DNA of 64,000 nt from Leifsonia sp. CL147 (GCF_900114565.1 NZ_FOTM01000008.1:67860-131859), one strand, 5' to 3'. Positions 26,201-38,198 are shown, counted from the first letter of the stretch. The notes: generated from the letters alone by a model not told the origin. Program-made: numbers and translations.

Positions 26201-27532
26201 GTGAATTCGCGTCGTTCCTGGGTCGTCTATGGGATCGGCGTCTTCGCCTACCTGATCGCGGTCATGCAGCGCACCACGATCGGTGTCGCGGGCGTCGCCG
26301 CGACCGACCGGTTCCACGTCTCCGCCTCCGTCCTGTCGGCGCTCGCCGTGGTGCAGCTGATCGTCTACGCCGGCATGCAGGTGCCCGTCGGCGTGCTGAT
26401 CGACCGCATCGGCTCACGGGTCCTCATGCTGGTCGGCACGTCGCTGATGGTCGTCGGGCAGGTCGCCGTCGCCCTGGCCCCGAGCATCGCGGTCGCGATC
26501 ATCGGGCGCATCCTCGTCGGCGCCGGGGATGCCACGGTGTTCACCTCTCTGATGAGGCTGACCAATTCCTGGTTCCGCGGAAGGCTGGTGCCCCAGCTCT
26601 CCCAGTGGATCGGGAACGTCGGCCAGCTCGGGCAGGTCCTGTCGGCCATCCCCTTCGCCCTGCTGCTCCATCTCTCGGGCTGGAGCGTCGCCTTCCTGTC
26701 GGCCGCGTCGCTCTCCGTGGTCGCCGCGATCGCGATCGCGGCGGCTGTGACGGATCGTCCCGCGGGTGCGAGCGAGGGGCCGCGGCCCGCGACCTGGCCG
26801 GACTCCATCCGGCAGCTGCGCGTCAGCATGTCGCGGCCCGGCACGCAGCTCGGATTCTGGTCGCACTTCGTGACCCAGTCCTCCGGAACGGTCTTCAGCC
26901 TGATGTGGGGCATCCCGTTCCTGGTGTTCGCGATCGGCATCCCGCAAGCGACGGCGTCGGCGCTGCTCACCGTGCTGGTCGGCGCCGGACTGATCTCCGG
27001 TCCGATCCTCGGGATCCTGACCGCGCGATTCCCGACCCGCCGCAGCAATCTGGTGCTCGGCGTCGTCGCGCTCATGGCGGCGGCCTGGACGCTCGTGCTG
27101 CTCTGGCCGGGGACGCCGCCGCTGTGGACGGTGATCGTCCTCATCGTGGCGATCGGCATCGGCGGGCCCGGGTCCCTGATCGGCTTCGACTTCGCGCGCA
27201 GCTTCAACCCGCTGCACAGCCTCGGCTCCGCCAACGGGGTCGTGAACGTCGGCGGCTTCCTCGCCAGCTTCGTGATGATGTTCCTCATCGGGGTGTCTCT
27301 GGATGCACAGGCCCACGGCGCGGGCGGCGACGCGCAGCTCTACCAGCTCGACCACTTCCGCTGGGCGTTCGCCATCCAGTACGTCATCGTGGGCGCCGGT
27401 GTCGTCTTCCTCGTCCGCGCCCGCCGTCGCACACGTCGGCAGGTGCTGCAGGAAGAGGGAATAGAAGTAGCCCCTCTCTGGGTTGCACTCGTCGGAGCGT
27501 GGAGGAGACGCGGCGGACGCGAGGCGCTGTAG
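26201..27532 (+). CDS. MFS transporter
   Basis: 443 residues, about twelve membrane helices. The helix 2-3 loop QVPVGVLIDRIGSRVLMLVG is the major-facilitator signature, and the GRILVGAGDATVFTSLMRL region resembles nitrate/nitrite or oligosaccharide-type MFS members. GTG start at 26201. The C-terminus is a basic tail with ARRRTRRQVLQEE. Substrate unknown. The gene is followed by about 220 bases without a gene, then the principal sigma factor. Confidence 0.88.
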   Translation: MNSRRSWVVYGIGVFAYLIAVMQRTTIGVAGVAATDRFHVSASVLSALAVVQLIVYAGMQVPVGVLIDRIGSRVLMLVGTSLMVVGQVAVALAPSIAVAIIGRILVGAGDATVFTSLMRLTNSWFRGRLVPQLSQWIGNVGQLGQVLSAIPFALLLHLSGWSVAFLSAASLSVVAAIAIAAAVTDRPAGASEGPRPATWPDSIRQLRVSMSRPGTQLGFWSHFVTQSSGTVFSLMWGIPFLVFAIGIPQATASALLTVLVGAGLISGPILGILTARFPTRRSNLVLGVVALMAAAWTLVLLWPGTPPLWTVIVLIVAIGIGGPGSLIGFDFARSFNPLHSLGSANGVVNVGGFLASFVMMFLIGVSLDAQAHGAGGDAQLYQLDHFRWAFAIQYVIVGAGVVFLVRARRRTRRQVLQEEGIEVAPLWVALVGAWRRRGGREAL

Positions 27533-27609
27533 CGGGTGCTGACGGACCGGTCGCGCGAACTGGTCGGGGGCGCACGTGGAACGTGCAATAATTGACGTCT
27601 GGACCCGTT

Positions 27610-27668
27610 CATGTCCCGGGGCCGGAGCATTCGACGATGCCCGGTGCCTCTACCCCGGACTTGACATG
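27610..27668 (+). promoter_or_regulatory. Nested inverted repeat upstream of the sigma factor
   Basis: Outer arms CATGTCCCGGGG (27610-27621) and CCCCGG-acttGACATG (27653-27668) enclose an inner hairpin CCGG-CAT/ATG-CCCGG. It lies in the 222-base gap (27533-27754) ahead of sigA. It could be the terminator of the MFS gene or a structured leader of the sigA message. No firm promoter could be picked. Confidence 0.4.
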
Positions 27669-27754
27669 GGTCTTAGTAGTGTCCGCACGCAAACCCTGAG
27701 CCAGGCTCGGCCATCAGGATCTCGGCCCCTCCGCTTGGTATGAAAGGTGTTCAC

Positions 27755-29155
27755 ATGGCAACCCGTGCAGCAACGAAGGCCCGCGACGCGGAGGTCGAGG
27801 TCGATGAGACCGTGACCGTCGCGGCGGACAGCGAGACGACGAAGCCCGCAGCCAAGAAGGCGGGCGCGAAGGCCGCCCCCAAGAAGGCGGCGGCGAAGAC
27901 CACGACGGCTGCGAAGAAGCAGACCGCAGCGGCGAAGGACAAGGCAGGCGCGTCGGGCGACGACGAGGAGCTCGACGACGACGCCGAAATCGAGATCGAC
28001 GAGGATGCGGTGGTCGTCGACGATGACGCCGTAGCAACCGACGACACCGACACCGACACCGACACCGAGGCCGAGGCCGCGCCGGTCGACCCGGAAGCGG
28101 ACGACGCCGACGACACCGACGCGGAGGACGGCAAGGCCGTCGTCGGCGGTACGCCGATCGCGATCCCCCTGCCCACCGATGCCCTCGTGCTGCGCGCCGT
28201 GGACGAGGACGACGACATCCCCGTCTACTCGTCGACGATCACCGGCGCCACCGCGGACCCGGTCAAGGACTATCTGAAGCAGATCGGCAAGGTCCCCCTG
28301 CTGAACGCGGCAGAGGAGGTCGAGCTCGCGATGCGCATCGAGGCCGGGCTGTTCGCCGAGGACAAGCTGGCCAACACCCCGAACCTGACCAAGGAGCTGG
28401 AGCGCGAGCTGCGGTGGGTCGCCCGCGACGGCCAGCGCGCCAAGAGCCACCTGCTGGGCGCCAACCTGCGTCTCGTGGTCAGCCTGGCCAAGCGCTACAC
28501 CGGCCGCGGCATGCAGTTCCTCGACCTCATCCAGGAGGGCAACCTGGGCCTCATCCGTGCCGTCGAGAAGTTCGACTACACGAAGGGCTTCAAGTTCTCC
28601 ACCTACGCCACCTGGTGGATCCGTCAGGCGATCACCCGCGCGATGGCCGACCAGGCGCGCACGATCCGCATCCCGGTCCACATGGTGGAGGTCATCAACA
28701 AGCTGGCGCGCGTGCAGCGCCAGATGCTGCAGGACCTCGGCCGCGAGCCCACTCCGGAAGAGCTCTCCAAGGAGCTCGACATGACCCCGGAGAAGGTCAT
28801 CGAGGTGCAGAAGTACGGTCGCGAGCCCATCTCGCTCCACACTCCTCTCGGCGAGGACGGGGACAGCGAGTTCGGCGACCTGATCGAGGACACCGAGGCG
28901 GTCGTCCCGGCGGATGCGGTCGGCTTCACCATGCTGCAGAAGCAGCTGGAGAGCCTGCTCGACTCCCTGTCCGAGCGCGAGGCGGGCGTGATCCGCATGC
29001 GCTTCGGCCTGGGCGACGGGATGCCCAAGACCCTCGACCAGATCGGTGACACTTTCGGCGTGACGCGCGAGCGCATCCGCCAGATCGAGTCGAAGACGAT
29101 GGCGAAGCTGCGCCACCCGTCCCGCTCGCAGTCGCTGCGCGACTACCTCGAGTAA
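27755..29155 (+). CDS. sigA: Principal RNA polymerase sigma factor
   Basis: 466-residue housekeeping sigma-70. The N-terminal 130 residues are a low-complexity Lys/Ala then Asp/Glu tract ([15 protein letters not shown], then [12 protein letters not shown]), typical of actinobacterial RpoD/HrdB. Then region 1.2 [21 protein letters not shown], region 2 [20 protein letters not shown] and [14 protein letters not shown], region 3, and region 4 with [19 protein letters not shown]. Start ATG 27755 is preferred over ATG 27740, because GAAAGG lies in between as ribosome site. murT begins 4 bases after the stop. Confidence 0.96.
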   Translation: MATRAATKARDAEVEVDETVTVAADSETTKPAAKKAGAKAAPKKAAAKTTTAAKKQTAAAKDKAGASGDDEELDDDAEIEIDEDAVVVDDDAVATDDTDTDTDTEAEAAPVDPEADDADDTDAEDGKAVVGGTPIAIPLPTDALVLRAVDEDDDIPVYSSTITGATADPVKDYLKQIGKVPLLNAAEEVELAMRIEAGLFAEDKLANTPNLTKELERELRWVARDGQRAKSHLLGANLRLVVSLAKRYTGRGMQFLDLIQEGNLGLIRAVEKFDYTKGFKFSTYATWWIRQAITRAMADQARTIRIPVHMVEVINKLARVQRQMLQDLGREPTPEELSKELDMTPEKVIEVQKYGREPISLHTPLGEDGDSEFGDLIEDTEAVVPADAVGFTMLQKQLESLLDSLSEREAGVIRMRFGLGDGMPKTLDQIGDTFGVTRERIRQIESKTMAKLRHPSRSQSLRDYLE

Positions 29156-29159
29156 ACCG

Positions 29160-30434
29160 GTGCGCTACCGACTGGCGGTCATCGCCGGCCGCCTCGCCCG
29201 CTGGCTTCTGCGCCTGCGGGGAGGCGGCTCCGCGGTGCCGGGCCGCGTCGCGCTCGCGATCGCTCCGAAGTTTCTCGAGCGCGCCGTCAGCCGGCTGCCG
29301 CTGGGAGTCGTGTTCGTGTCCGGCTCGAACGGCAAGTCGACGACGACGAACATGCTCACGGCGATCCTGCGGGAGCACGGGCTGGAGGTCTTCACCAACC
29401 CCTCCGGCGGAAATCTCCCGCAGGGCATCGCCTCGGCGCTCCTCGCCGACGTTCCCCTCGACGGTTACGTGCGCGGCGATGTCGGCGTGATCGAGGTGGA
29501 TGAGGCGTACGGCGTCGACCTGGCGCGTGTCCTCAAGCCGCGCGGTTCCCTCCTGCTCAACGTGCAGATCGACCAGCTGAACCGGTTCTTCGAGCCGGCC
29601 CGCGTGATCGGGATGCTGCGCTCGATCGCCGAGGGCTCCTCCGAGTTCGTGGTGGTGAACGCCGACGACGACAGCCTCGCGCGCGTCGGTGGCGAGCTGG
29701 CCGCCGCGGACCGGGACGTGACCACGTTCGCGGTGGCGCCATCCATCATCGAGTCCTCGCCGAACGGCCTCGCCAACGTCAAGGACCTCACGGGCGCCGC
29801 CGCGGCGGCGCTGCCCGTCCCGTCCGTCTTCGTCAGCAAACTCGAGGTGCAGAGCGCCCAGCTCACCATCGGCGGCGAGAATGTGCGCATCGGGCTGCCG
29901 GCCCGCGGCCTGCACTACGCCGTGGATGCGGCGGGCGCGACGGCGATGGCGCGGCGCCTGCTCGGCGACCGGTTTCAGCCGAACGCCGTGGTCGCTGCCA
30001 TGGCCGCGCTCCGCACCGTCTACGGTCGCGGCGAGACGCTGCACGTGGGCGACGAGGAGCTCGAGATCATCATGATGAAGAATCCGCCGAGCCTCCAGCT
30101 GAACCTCGACTATCTGAGCGAGTCGCCCGAGCAGGTGTTCGTCTCGGTCGACGAGGGCACGCCCGACCCGTCGTGGGTCTACGACATCGACCTGTCCAAG
30201 CTCAGCCACGTGGATGTGGTCTCCGGAACGAAGGCCTGGCAGTTCGCGACGCGGTTCGCGTACGCCGGCGTCGAGGTCGATCAGGTCGTGCCCGAGCTGA
30301 AGCCCGCTCTGCAGGCCTTCCTCACCCTGCCGAAGCCGTCACGCGGCAGGAAGACCATGATCGTGAACTACGAGCAGATGATGCTGATCCGCAAGCAGCT
30401 CGGCTTCCTCGATCTGGAGGGCGGGGAGCGATGA
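29160..30434 (+). CDS. murT: MurT-type Mur ligase (lipid II D-Glu alpha-carboxyl activating subunit)
   Basis: 424 residues. Central Mur-ligase ATPase domain with P-loop VSGSNGKSTTTN (Lys59), IEVDEAYG and NVQIDQLNRF, and a C-terminal DUF1727 domain (DPSWVYDIDLSKL, KAWQFATRFAYAGVEVDQV). In S. aureus MurT activates the alpha-carboxyl of D-Glu in lipid II for amidation by GatD. Here the whole protein has no cysteine, so the Cys4 zinc ribbon of typical MurT is absent and the stretch after FAVAPS reads as ordinary loop. GTG start; ATGA overlap with gatD. See the findings for a possible changed reaction. Confidence 0.9.
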   Translation: MRYRLAVIAGRLARWLLRLRGGGSAVPGRVALAIAPKFLERAVSRLPLGVVFVSGSNGKSTTTNMLTAILREHGLEVFTNPSGGNLPQGIASALLADVPLDGYVRGDVGVIEVDEAYGVDLARVLKPRGSLLLNVQIDQLNRFFEPARVIGMLRSIAEGSSEFVVVNADDDSLARVGGELAAADRDVTTFAVAPSIIESSPNGLANVKDLTGAAAAALPVPSVFVSKLEVQSAQLTIGGENVRIGLPARGLHYAVDAAGATAMARRLLGDRFQPNAVVAAMAALRTVYGRGETLHVGDEELEIIMMKNPPSLQLNLDYLSESPEQVFVSVDEGTPDPSWVYDIDLSKLSHVDVVSGTKAWQFATRFAYAGVEVDQVVPELKPALQAFLTLPKPSRGRKTMIVNYEQMMLIRKQLGFLDLEGGER

Positions 30435-31147
30435 CCGTCCTGCGCATCCTGCACCTCTATCCGGCGGAGCTCGGCATCAACGGCGACGCGGGCAACGTGC
30501 TCGCCCTGGCCGAGCGCGCCCGCTGGCGGGGTGTCGACGTGGACGTGGTGACCCACGCGCCCGGTGGCGAGCTGCCCTCCAGCGTGGACCTGATCCACAT
30601 CGGCTCCGGACCGTTGTCGGCGCAGCGCGCCGTCCACGAAGATGTGCTGCGGATCGCGCCGCGGCTGCGCGCCTGGCGCGACGCCGGCGTCCCGGTCCTC
30701 GCGATCGCCGGCGGCTGGCAGCTGCTGGGCACGGAGCTCGAGACGGCCGAGGGCGAGGTGCTGGCGGGAGCCGCGGTCTTCCCCAGCCGCTCGGCGCTCG
30801 GCGCCAAGCGGCACGTCGGCGAGATCGTCGTGCGCCTGGCGGACGGCACCACGATCGCCGGGTTCGAGAACCATTCCGCCCGCACCGTGCTCGACGGTGC
30901 CGAGCCTCTGGGCCGCGTCCTCAGCGGCACGGGCAACGACGGCTCTGTGGAGGGTGTGGTCGTCGGCGCGTCGATCGGAACGCACCTGCACGGACCTCTC
31001 CTGCCGATGAACCCCGTGCTCGCGGACCGCCTCCTGGGGACGGCTCTGCGCAGCGAGCTCCCGCCCGTGGCGCAGACCGAGCGGGTCGACCGCTACGCCA
31101 CCAACGCGCGGCGCGCGATCGCCGAGCGCCTCAGCGTCTCCCTCTGA
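30431..31147 (+). CDS. gatD: GatD-like glutamine amidotransferase subunit lacking the catalytic cysteine
   Basis: 238 residues, CobB/CobQ-like class I amidotransferase fold (LRILHLYPAELGINGDAGNVLAL at the N-terminus). GatD normally supplies ammonia from glutamine to MurT using a Cys in a CGGYQ-type elbow. Here the elbow reads LAIAGGWQLLG: Ala93 (codon GCC at 30707-30709) replaces the nucleophile. The usual catalytic His remains in GTHLHGPLLPMNP (His187). The gene is otherwise intact and coupled to murT (ATGA), so it is probably a functional protein without glutaminase activity. Confidence 0.88.
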   Translation: MTVLRILHLYPAELGINGDAGNVLALAERARWRGVDVDVVTHAPGGELPSSVDLIHIGSGPLSAQRAVHEDVLRIAPRLRAWRDAGVPVLAIAGGWQLLGTELETAEGEVLAGAAVFPSRSALGAKRHVGEIVVRLADGTTIAGFENHSARTVLDGAEPLGRVLSGTGNDGSVEGVVVGASIGTHLHGPLLPMNPVLADRLLGTALRSELPPVAQTERVDRYATNARRAIAERLSVSL

Positions 31148-31180
31148 TCTCTGGGGGTTCGCCGTCCGTCCGGCCGCGAG

Positions 31181-32257
31181 TCAGCCGACGTAGACGCGGG
31201 GGACGCGGGCGGCGACGCCGGTGACCATCTCGTCGGCGATCGTCTCGGCCCAGTCGGCGTACTGCTCCGCCGTCGGCTCGCCGGCGGTGCCGGGACCGAA
31301 GAGGATGGCGGTGTCGCCCAGCTCGACGCGGCTCCGTCCCGCATCCACCAGCATGCTGTCGGCCGCCACCTCGACGACCGGGCAGCGACGGCCGTTCAGC
31401 AGAACCGAGGTCTTCGCAATGCCGAGCGTCGGGACGCCGTCCGCATAGCCGATGCCCAGGCGCGCGCGAGCGGTCCCGCCGACGTGCACTTCGGTGACCG
31501 GCGCCTCGAGCCGCATCACCGGGATGAGGCCCAGCTCGGCCCCGGTCGAGTCGTCGAACGGGGAGAATCCGTACGCGGCGATCCCGAAGCGCACGAACGA
31601 GAAGCGGGCCTCGGGCATCCGGATGCCGGCCGAGCTCGCTGCGAGATGCAGCGCCTCGAACCGGGCGCCGAGCGCTTCCGCCTCCGCGACCGCCGCACGG
31701 AACTCGGCGAGTGCGGCCGCATCCGCGGTGATCGAGGCGTCCGCGAGATGCGACCAGGCGGCGCGGATGCGGACCACACCGCGGCGCTGAAGGTCCACGG
31801 CGGATTCCACCAGGCCCGGCCACTCCTCACGGGTGGCGCCGTTGCGGCTGAGCCCTGTGTCCACCTTCAGGTGCACGACGGCGGGACGGTCGGCGCCCGC
31901 CGCTGCGATCGCATCCAGCTGCCACGCTGCGGAGACGCCGAGCTCGATGTCCGCCTCGATGCCGGCCCGCCAATCGGTGTCCTGTCCGTGCAGCCAGGCG
32001 AGGAGCGGGACGGTGACCCCGGCGTGACGCAGGAGGAGCCCGGCCGGGATCTCCAGGACCGCCAGCGACGTGGCGCCGGCCTGGAGCCCCGCCTCCGCGA
32101 TGGGGAGGAGTCCGTGCCCGTACGCGTCCGCCTTCACGGCGAGCATTGTCTCGGCGGGAGCGATCAGCCGGGTCAGGTGCGCGACGTTGTGCCGCAGCGC
32201 GGCGAGGTCGATCACGGCGCGGGGGAGCGGCTCGGCGACCGCATCCACGATGGTCAT
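31181..32257 (-). CDS. alr: Alanine racemase
   Basis: PLP enzyme making D-alanine for peptidoglycan. 358 residues. PLP lysine Lys42 in LAVKADAYGHG; catalytic Tyr in the C-terminal domain within RARLGIGYADGVP. The Met-Asp-Gln loop usual in Alr (RVSMDQ) reads VAADSMLVDAG, a divergence that could affect substrate choice. Start ATG 32257 agrees with the family; the longer frame overlaps the upstream gene. It lies 10 bases after the racemase-like gene at 32268 in one operon and converges on gatD. Confidence 0.92.
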   Translation of the reverse strand: MTIVDAVAEPLPRAVIDLAALRHNVAHLTRLIAPAETMLAVKADAYGHGLLPIAEAGLQAGATSLAVLEIPAGLLLRHAGVTVPLLAWLHGQDTDWRAGIEADIELGVSAAWQLDAIAAAGADRPAVVHLKVDTGLSRNGATREEWPGLVESAVDLQRRGVVRIRAAWSHLADASITADAAALAEFRAAVAEAEALGARFEALHLAASSAGIRMPEARFSFVRFGIAAYGFSPFDDSTGAELGLIPVMRLEAPVTEVHVGGTARARLGIGYADGVPTLGIAKTSVLLNGRRCPVVEVAADSMLVDAGRSRVELGDTAILFGPGTAGEPTAEQYADWAETIADEMVTGVAARVPRVYVG

Positions 32258-32267
32258 GCGGGAGCCC

Positions 32268-32984
32268 TCATGAGCGGTGGATCCTCTCGATGCGCCGGCC
32301 GAGCCGGCTCGTGATGACCGGGGCGGCGATGCGCAGGGCGTCCGCCCAGTCCAGCACCGAGGGCTCACCGCGGCCCGGGTCGCCGAACAGGACGACGGGG
32401 TCGCCCGGCCGGGCGGAGTCGTCGCCGATGTCGACCACGAACTGGTCCATCGCGATGCGCCCGGTGATCCGGCCGATGGTGTCGCCGACCTTCACCGGTG
32501 CCGTGTTGGATGCCACGCGCAGGATGCCGTCGGCGTAGCCGAGAGCGACCAGCACCAGGGTGGTCGGTCGCGGGGTGCGGTAGGTGTAGCCGTAGGAGAC
32601 GCCACGATCGGCGGGGACGCGCTTCACGGCGATGATCTCGCCCTCCAGGCGCATGGCGGGCAAGGAGGGACGGGCGGGGTCGAGACCGAACAGCGCCGGG
32701 CCGAGGACCGCGGTGCCGGCGGCAGCACCATCCCTGCCGACGGTGACACGCGCGGTGAGCCCCGCGTCCGCGATGGCCGCCGCATCCTCCACCCGGGAGA
32801 CGAGAAAACCGCCGACCCCGGCATCCGTCAGCGCACCTGCCACGGGCAAGAGCCCGTGGCCGTACGCATCGGCGCGGAGATCGGCGGTGGAGCCGGGGAG
32901 CGATGACGCGAGAGCGGATGCCGTGGAGCGGATGGCGGAGAGGTCGATGTGGGCGTGCCTGCGCACGCTCGTGCCTGTCGCCAT
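32268..32984 (-). CDS. Truncated alanine-racemase-like protein (no PLP lysine)
   Basis: 238 residues, against about 360-380 for alanine racemase. The start of the barrel (HIDLSAIRSTA, DLRADAYGHGLLPV) and the full C-terminal domain (LEGEIIAVKRVP, VALGYADGILR, GRIAMDQFVVDIG) are present, but the middle of the barrel is missing. The PLP lysine position is Arg37 (LRADAYGHG). It keeps the MDQ loop that its neighbour has lost. Reading frame, codon use and coupling to alr look healthy, so it is a maintained gene and not debris. It may be a partner or regulator of alr. Confidence 0.82.
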   Translation of the reverse strand: MATGTSVRRHAHIDLSAIRSTASALASSLPGSTADLRADAYGHGLLPVAGALTDAGVGGFLVSRVEDAAAIADAGLTARVTVGRDGAAAGTAVLGPALFGLDPARPSLPAMRLEGEIIAVKRVPADRGVSYGYTYRTPRPTTLVLVALGYADGILRVASNTAPVKVGDTIGRITGRIAMDQFVVDIGDDSARPGDPVVLFGDPGRGEPSVLDWADALRIAAPVITSRLGRRIERIHRS

Positions 32985-33020
32985 CCTCCGGTCAGCCTCG
33001 CGGTTCGCGATGCGGACGCG

Positions 33021-33257
33021 TTACGCGCGCTGCTCTTCGAACAGGCGGGCGGTCTCGTCGTGCCAGCTGTGGGCGATCTGAGAGAGCTTCTCCTGGTGCT
33101 TCTTGCCGTGGTGAGCGCAGAAGAGGAGTTCGCCGTTGTTGACGACGACGCGGATGTACGCCTGTGCGCCGCAGCTGTCGCAACGATCGGCGGCCGTCAG
33201 TTGCGGCCCCGACGCGAGCTCGTCAACGGCCCCGTTCTCCGAGGTGAGTGTCGACAT
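33021..33257 (-). CDS. DUF7455 small zinc-ribbon-like protein
   Basis: 78 residues with the conserved actinobacterial pattern LTAADRCDSCGAQAYIRVVV, LLFCAHHGKKH, then a helical end AHSWHDETARLFEEQ. The C-x2-C and C-x2-H pairs suggest one bound zinc. ATG at 33257 with AAGGAG upstream. Commonly found beside the topoisomerase or sigma-factor genes, as here. Function unknown. The 218 bases between it and divergent parE contain no other gene. Confidence 0.9.
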   Translation of the reverse strand: MSTLTSENGAVDELASGPQLTAADRCDSCGAQAYIRVVVNNGELLFCAHHGKKHQEKLSQIAHSWHDETARLFEEQRA

Positions 33258-33475
33258 GTGAGGCTCCTTTCCGTCGCAACCGCTGAACTCGATACCTCTA
33301 TAGAACCACGGATACTCGGCAACCAGGCGCGCATTGGCTGCTATTTCGCTCAACGCGTAGCCTCGCGAGCGGCCCGGGTGTCGCGGCATGGCCTCCCGGG
33401 TCCCGGCGCTTACGCTGGTGGTGTACGTGCTCCCGCATCCCGGGCGGGGAGGCACCCGATCCACAAGGAGCACCC

Positions 33476-35575
<2,100 letters not shown>

Positions 35576-35612
35576 CCCCCGCCTCCCACCGCCGAGCCCC
35601 ACCGTCGAGCCC

Positions 35613-35680
35613 CACCGTCGAGTACACAAAGACTGCGCGTTTTTCGGCATAGAAGCGTGCAGTCTTTGTGTACTCGATGG
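35613..35680. repeat. Long palindromic gene-end element, copy 3
   Basis: Arms running from CACCGTCGAGTACACAAAG inward to CTGCGCG and its complement on the right (one mismatch in the inner 23 bp), loop about 16 bases. It is preceded by two direct partial copies of CCCACCGYCGAG (35587-35612). Placed between convergent parE and parC, so it can terminate both. Same family as 11512-11580 and 16261-16327. Confidence 0.88.
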
Positions 35681-35720
35681 CGGGGGGCGACACGCGCGGG
35701 TGGGGGCGGGGGGCGAGGGG

Positions 35721-38198
35721 CTAGGCGATGCGGCGGCCGATGGAGCCGACGACGGTGTCGAGGGGGGTGCCGGAGCCGTCGCGGCGGGCGCCGCCCTCCG
35801 GGAGGGTCCGCGCGACGCCGTCGGGGGCGACGGCGAGGGCGGGTCCGCGGCCGGCCCAGGCGAGCACGAGCTCGCTCTCGCCCTTGAGGAAGCGCTGGGC
35901 GCGGACGCCTCCGGTGGCACGTCCCTTCGCCGGGAACTCCGCGTAGTCGCTGACCTTGGCCGTCCCCGGGTCGGCCCCGGGCAGCGTCGCGTCGCTGGCG
36001 GCGATCGTCGCGACGACGGCCTGCTCGGCGTCCTCCGCCGATACCGAGCCGAAGAAGATCGCACGCGCGCCCGCGCTGAGGTTCATGCCGGCCATTCCGC
36101 CGGCGGCCCGGCCTTGCGGGCGGACGCTCGAGGCGGCGAACCGCAGCAGCTGCGCGTCGCTTGCGACGAACACCAACTCGTCCGCATCCGTCACCGTCGT
36201 GGCGCCGACGACCTGGTCGCCGGGCTTCAGCGCGATGATCTCGAAGTCGGGCTTGTTCGCCCAATCGCCCGCGGCGACGCGCTTCACGACGCCCTGGGCG
36301 GTTCCGAGCGCGATGGTCCGCTCCGAGTCGAGACCGACCAGGGCGAGGATGCGCTCCTTCTTGTCCGCGAGCGCCAAGTAGTCGCCGATCTTGACGCCGG
36401 CGCCGAGTTGGATGGAGTTGGCCGGCACTCCGGGCAGGTCGACGGGGGAGAAGCGGATGAGCCTCCCGCGGTTCGTCACCGCGCCGATCTCGCTGCGGCT
36501 GGTCGTATCCAGCTGCGACAGGATCGCGTCGTGCTTGCTGCGCCGGGCCGGCGGCTGGATGCGGTCGAGGCCCTGCTCCTCACCTGGGCCCGCATCCACG
36601 CGCAGGATGCGACCGGTCGTGGAGAGGTACACCCGCGTCGGGACGTCGGCGACCTCCAGCTGCACCGTTGCCGCCTTGCTGCGGGAGGCGGACGCGATCG
36701 ACGGCTTCGCTTCGGTCAGCAGCGTGCGACGGGGCGTGCCGAACGTCGCGGCCACGCGCTCCAGCTCGTCCGACACCAGGTCTTCGATGCGCTGGCGCGA
36801 GGCGAGCAGGGCCTCCAGCTCTTCGATCTCTGCGCGCAGCTGGTCGCGTTCGGTCTCCAGCTCGATGCGGCTGAACCGGGTGAGCCGGCGGAGGCGCAGC
36901 TCGAGGATGTAGTCCGCCTGCAGAGTGCTCAGGTCGAACACCTGCATCAGGCGGCCTCGTGCCTGCTCCGTGTCGTCGGAGGTGCGGATGACCTGGATGA
37001 CCTCGTCGATGTCGACGATCGCCACGAGCAGTCCTTCGACCAGGTGCAGGCGTTCTTTGCGGCGCGCGAGGCGGAACTGCGAGCGCCGGGTGACCACGCT
37101 GATCCGGTGGTCCAGGTAGACCTGCAGCAGGTCCCGCAGGCCGAGCGTCTGCGGGCCGCCGGCGACGAGGGCGACGTTGTTGATCGCGAAGCCCTCCTCC
37201 AGCGGCGTGTGCCGGTACAGCTGCTCCAGCACCGCCTCCGGGCTGAACCCGGTCTTGATGCCGATGACCAGCCGGAGGCCGTGCTGACGGTCGGAGAGGT
37301 CGGTGACGTCGGAGATGCCGTTCAGCTTCTTGCCGTTGACGCCGTCCTTGATCTTCTCGATGACCTTCTCGGGCCCGACACCGTAGGGCAGTTCGGTGAC
37401 GACCAGTCCGCTCTTGCGCGCAGTGATGGACTCGACGGCCACCTTCGCGCGCATCCGGAAGCTTCCCCGGCCGGTCGCGTAGGCGTCGCGCACACCGGCG
37501 AGGCCGGCGATGGTCCCGCCGCCCGGCAGATCGGGACCGGGGACGTAGGCCATCAGGTCGTCGAGGGTCGCGTCCGGGTTCTCGAGCAGGTGGCGGGCAG
37601 CGCCGACGACCTCGATGAGGTTGTGCGGCGCCATGTTGGTGGCCATGCCGACCGCGATCCCGCTCGCGCCGTTGACCAGGAGGTTCGGGAAGGCAGCGGG
37701 CAGCACATCCGGCTGCATCAGCTGGTTGTCGTAGTTGGGGACGAAGTCGACGACGTCCTCGTCGAGGTCCTCCGTCATGGCCAGCGCGGCGGCGGCCAGG
37801 CGGGCCTCGGTGTAGCGGGCGGCGGCGGGCCCGTCGTCCAGCGAGCCGAAGTTGCCGTGCCCGTCGATGAGGGGGACGCGGAGGGTGAAGTCCTGCGCCA
37901 TCCGCACGAGCGCGTCGTAGATGGCGCTGTCGCCGTGCGGGTGCAGCTTTCCCATCACCTCGCCGGTGACACGCGCCGACTTGACGTGGCCGCGGTCGGG
38001 CCGCAGTCCCATCTCGGTCATCATGTAGAGGATGCGGCGCTGCACCGGCTTCAGGCCGTCGCGAGCATCCGGGAGGGCGCGGGAGTAGATCACCGAGTAG
38101 GCGTACTCGAGGAAGGAGCCCTGCATCTCGGTCGTGACGTCGACGTCTTCGATGCGTTCCGTCGTTCCGGCGGCGGGCTGGTCGTCTGCTGGTGTCAT
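35721..38198 (-). CDS. parC: DNA topoisomerase IV subunit A
   Basis: 825 residues. Breakage-reunion domain with [49 protein letters not shown], and catalytic Tyr in [12 protein letters not shown] near residue 130. Then a coiled coil ([19 protein letters not shown]) and a C-terminal beta-pinwheel with degenerate repeats and no clear GyrA box, which supports ParC. Start ATG 38198 ([11 protein letters not shown]); the longer frame antisense to the next gene is not coding. Forms topoisomerase IV with the parE product. Confidence 0.93.
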   Translation of the reverse strand: MTPADDQPAAGTTERIEDVDVTTEMQGSFLEYAYSVIYSRALPDARDGLKPVQRRILYMMTEMGLRPDRGHVKSARVTGEVMGKLHPHGDSAIYDALVRMAQDFTLRVPLIDGHGNFGSLDDGPAAARYTEARLAAAALAMTEDLDEDVVDFVPNYDNQLMQPDVLPAAFPNLLVNGASGIAVGMATNMAPHNLIEVVGAARHLLENPDATLDDLMAYVPGPDLPGGGTIAGLAGVRDAYATGRGSFRMRAKVAVESITARKSGLVVTELPYGVGPEKVIEKIKDGVNGKKLNGISDVTDLSDRQHGLRLVIGIKTGFSPEAVLEQLYRHTPLEEGFAINNVALVAGGPQTLGLRDLLQVYLDHRISVVTRRSQFRLARRKERLHLVEGLLVAIVDIDEVIQVIRTSDDTEQARGRLMQVFDLSTLQADYILELRLRRLTRFSRIELETERDQLRAEIEELEALLASRQRIEDLVSDELERVAATFGTPRRTLLTEAKPSIASASRSKAATVQLEVADVPTRVYLSTTGRILRVDAGPGEEQGLDRIQPPARRSKHDAILSQLDTTSRSEIGAVTNRGRLIRFSPVDLPGVPANSIQLGAGVKIGDYLALADKKERILALVGLDSERTIALGTAQGVVKRVAAGDWANKPDFEIIALKPGDQVVGATTVTDADELVFVASDAQLLRFAASSVRPQGRAAGGMAGMNLSAGARAIFFGSVSAEDAEQAVVATIAASDATLPGADPGTAKVSDYAEFPAKGRATGGVRAQRFLKGESELVLAWAGRGPALAVAPDGVARTLPEGGARRDGSGTPLDTVVGSIGRRIA

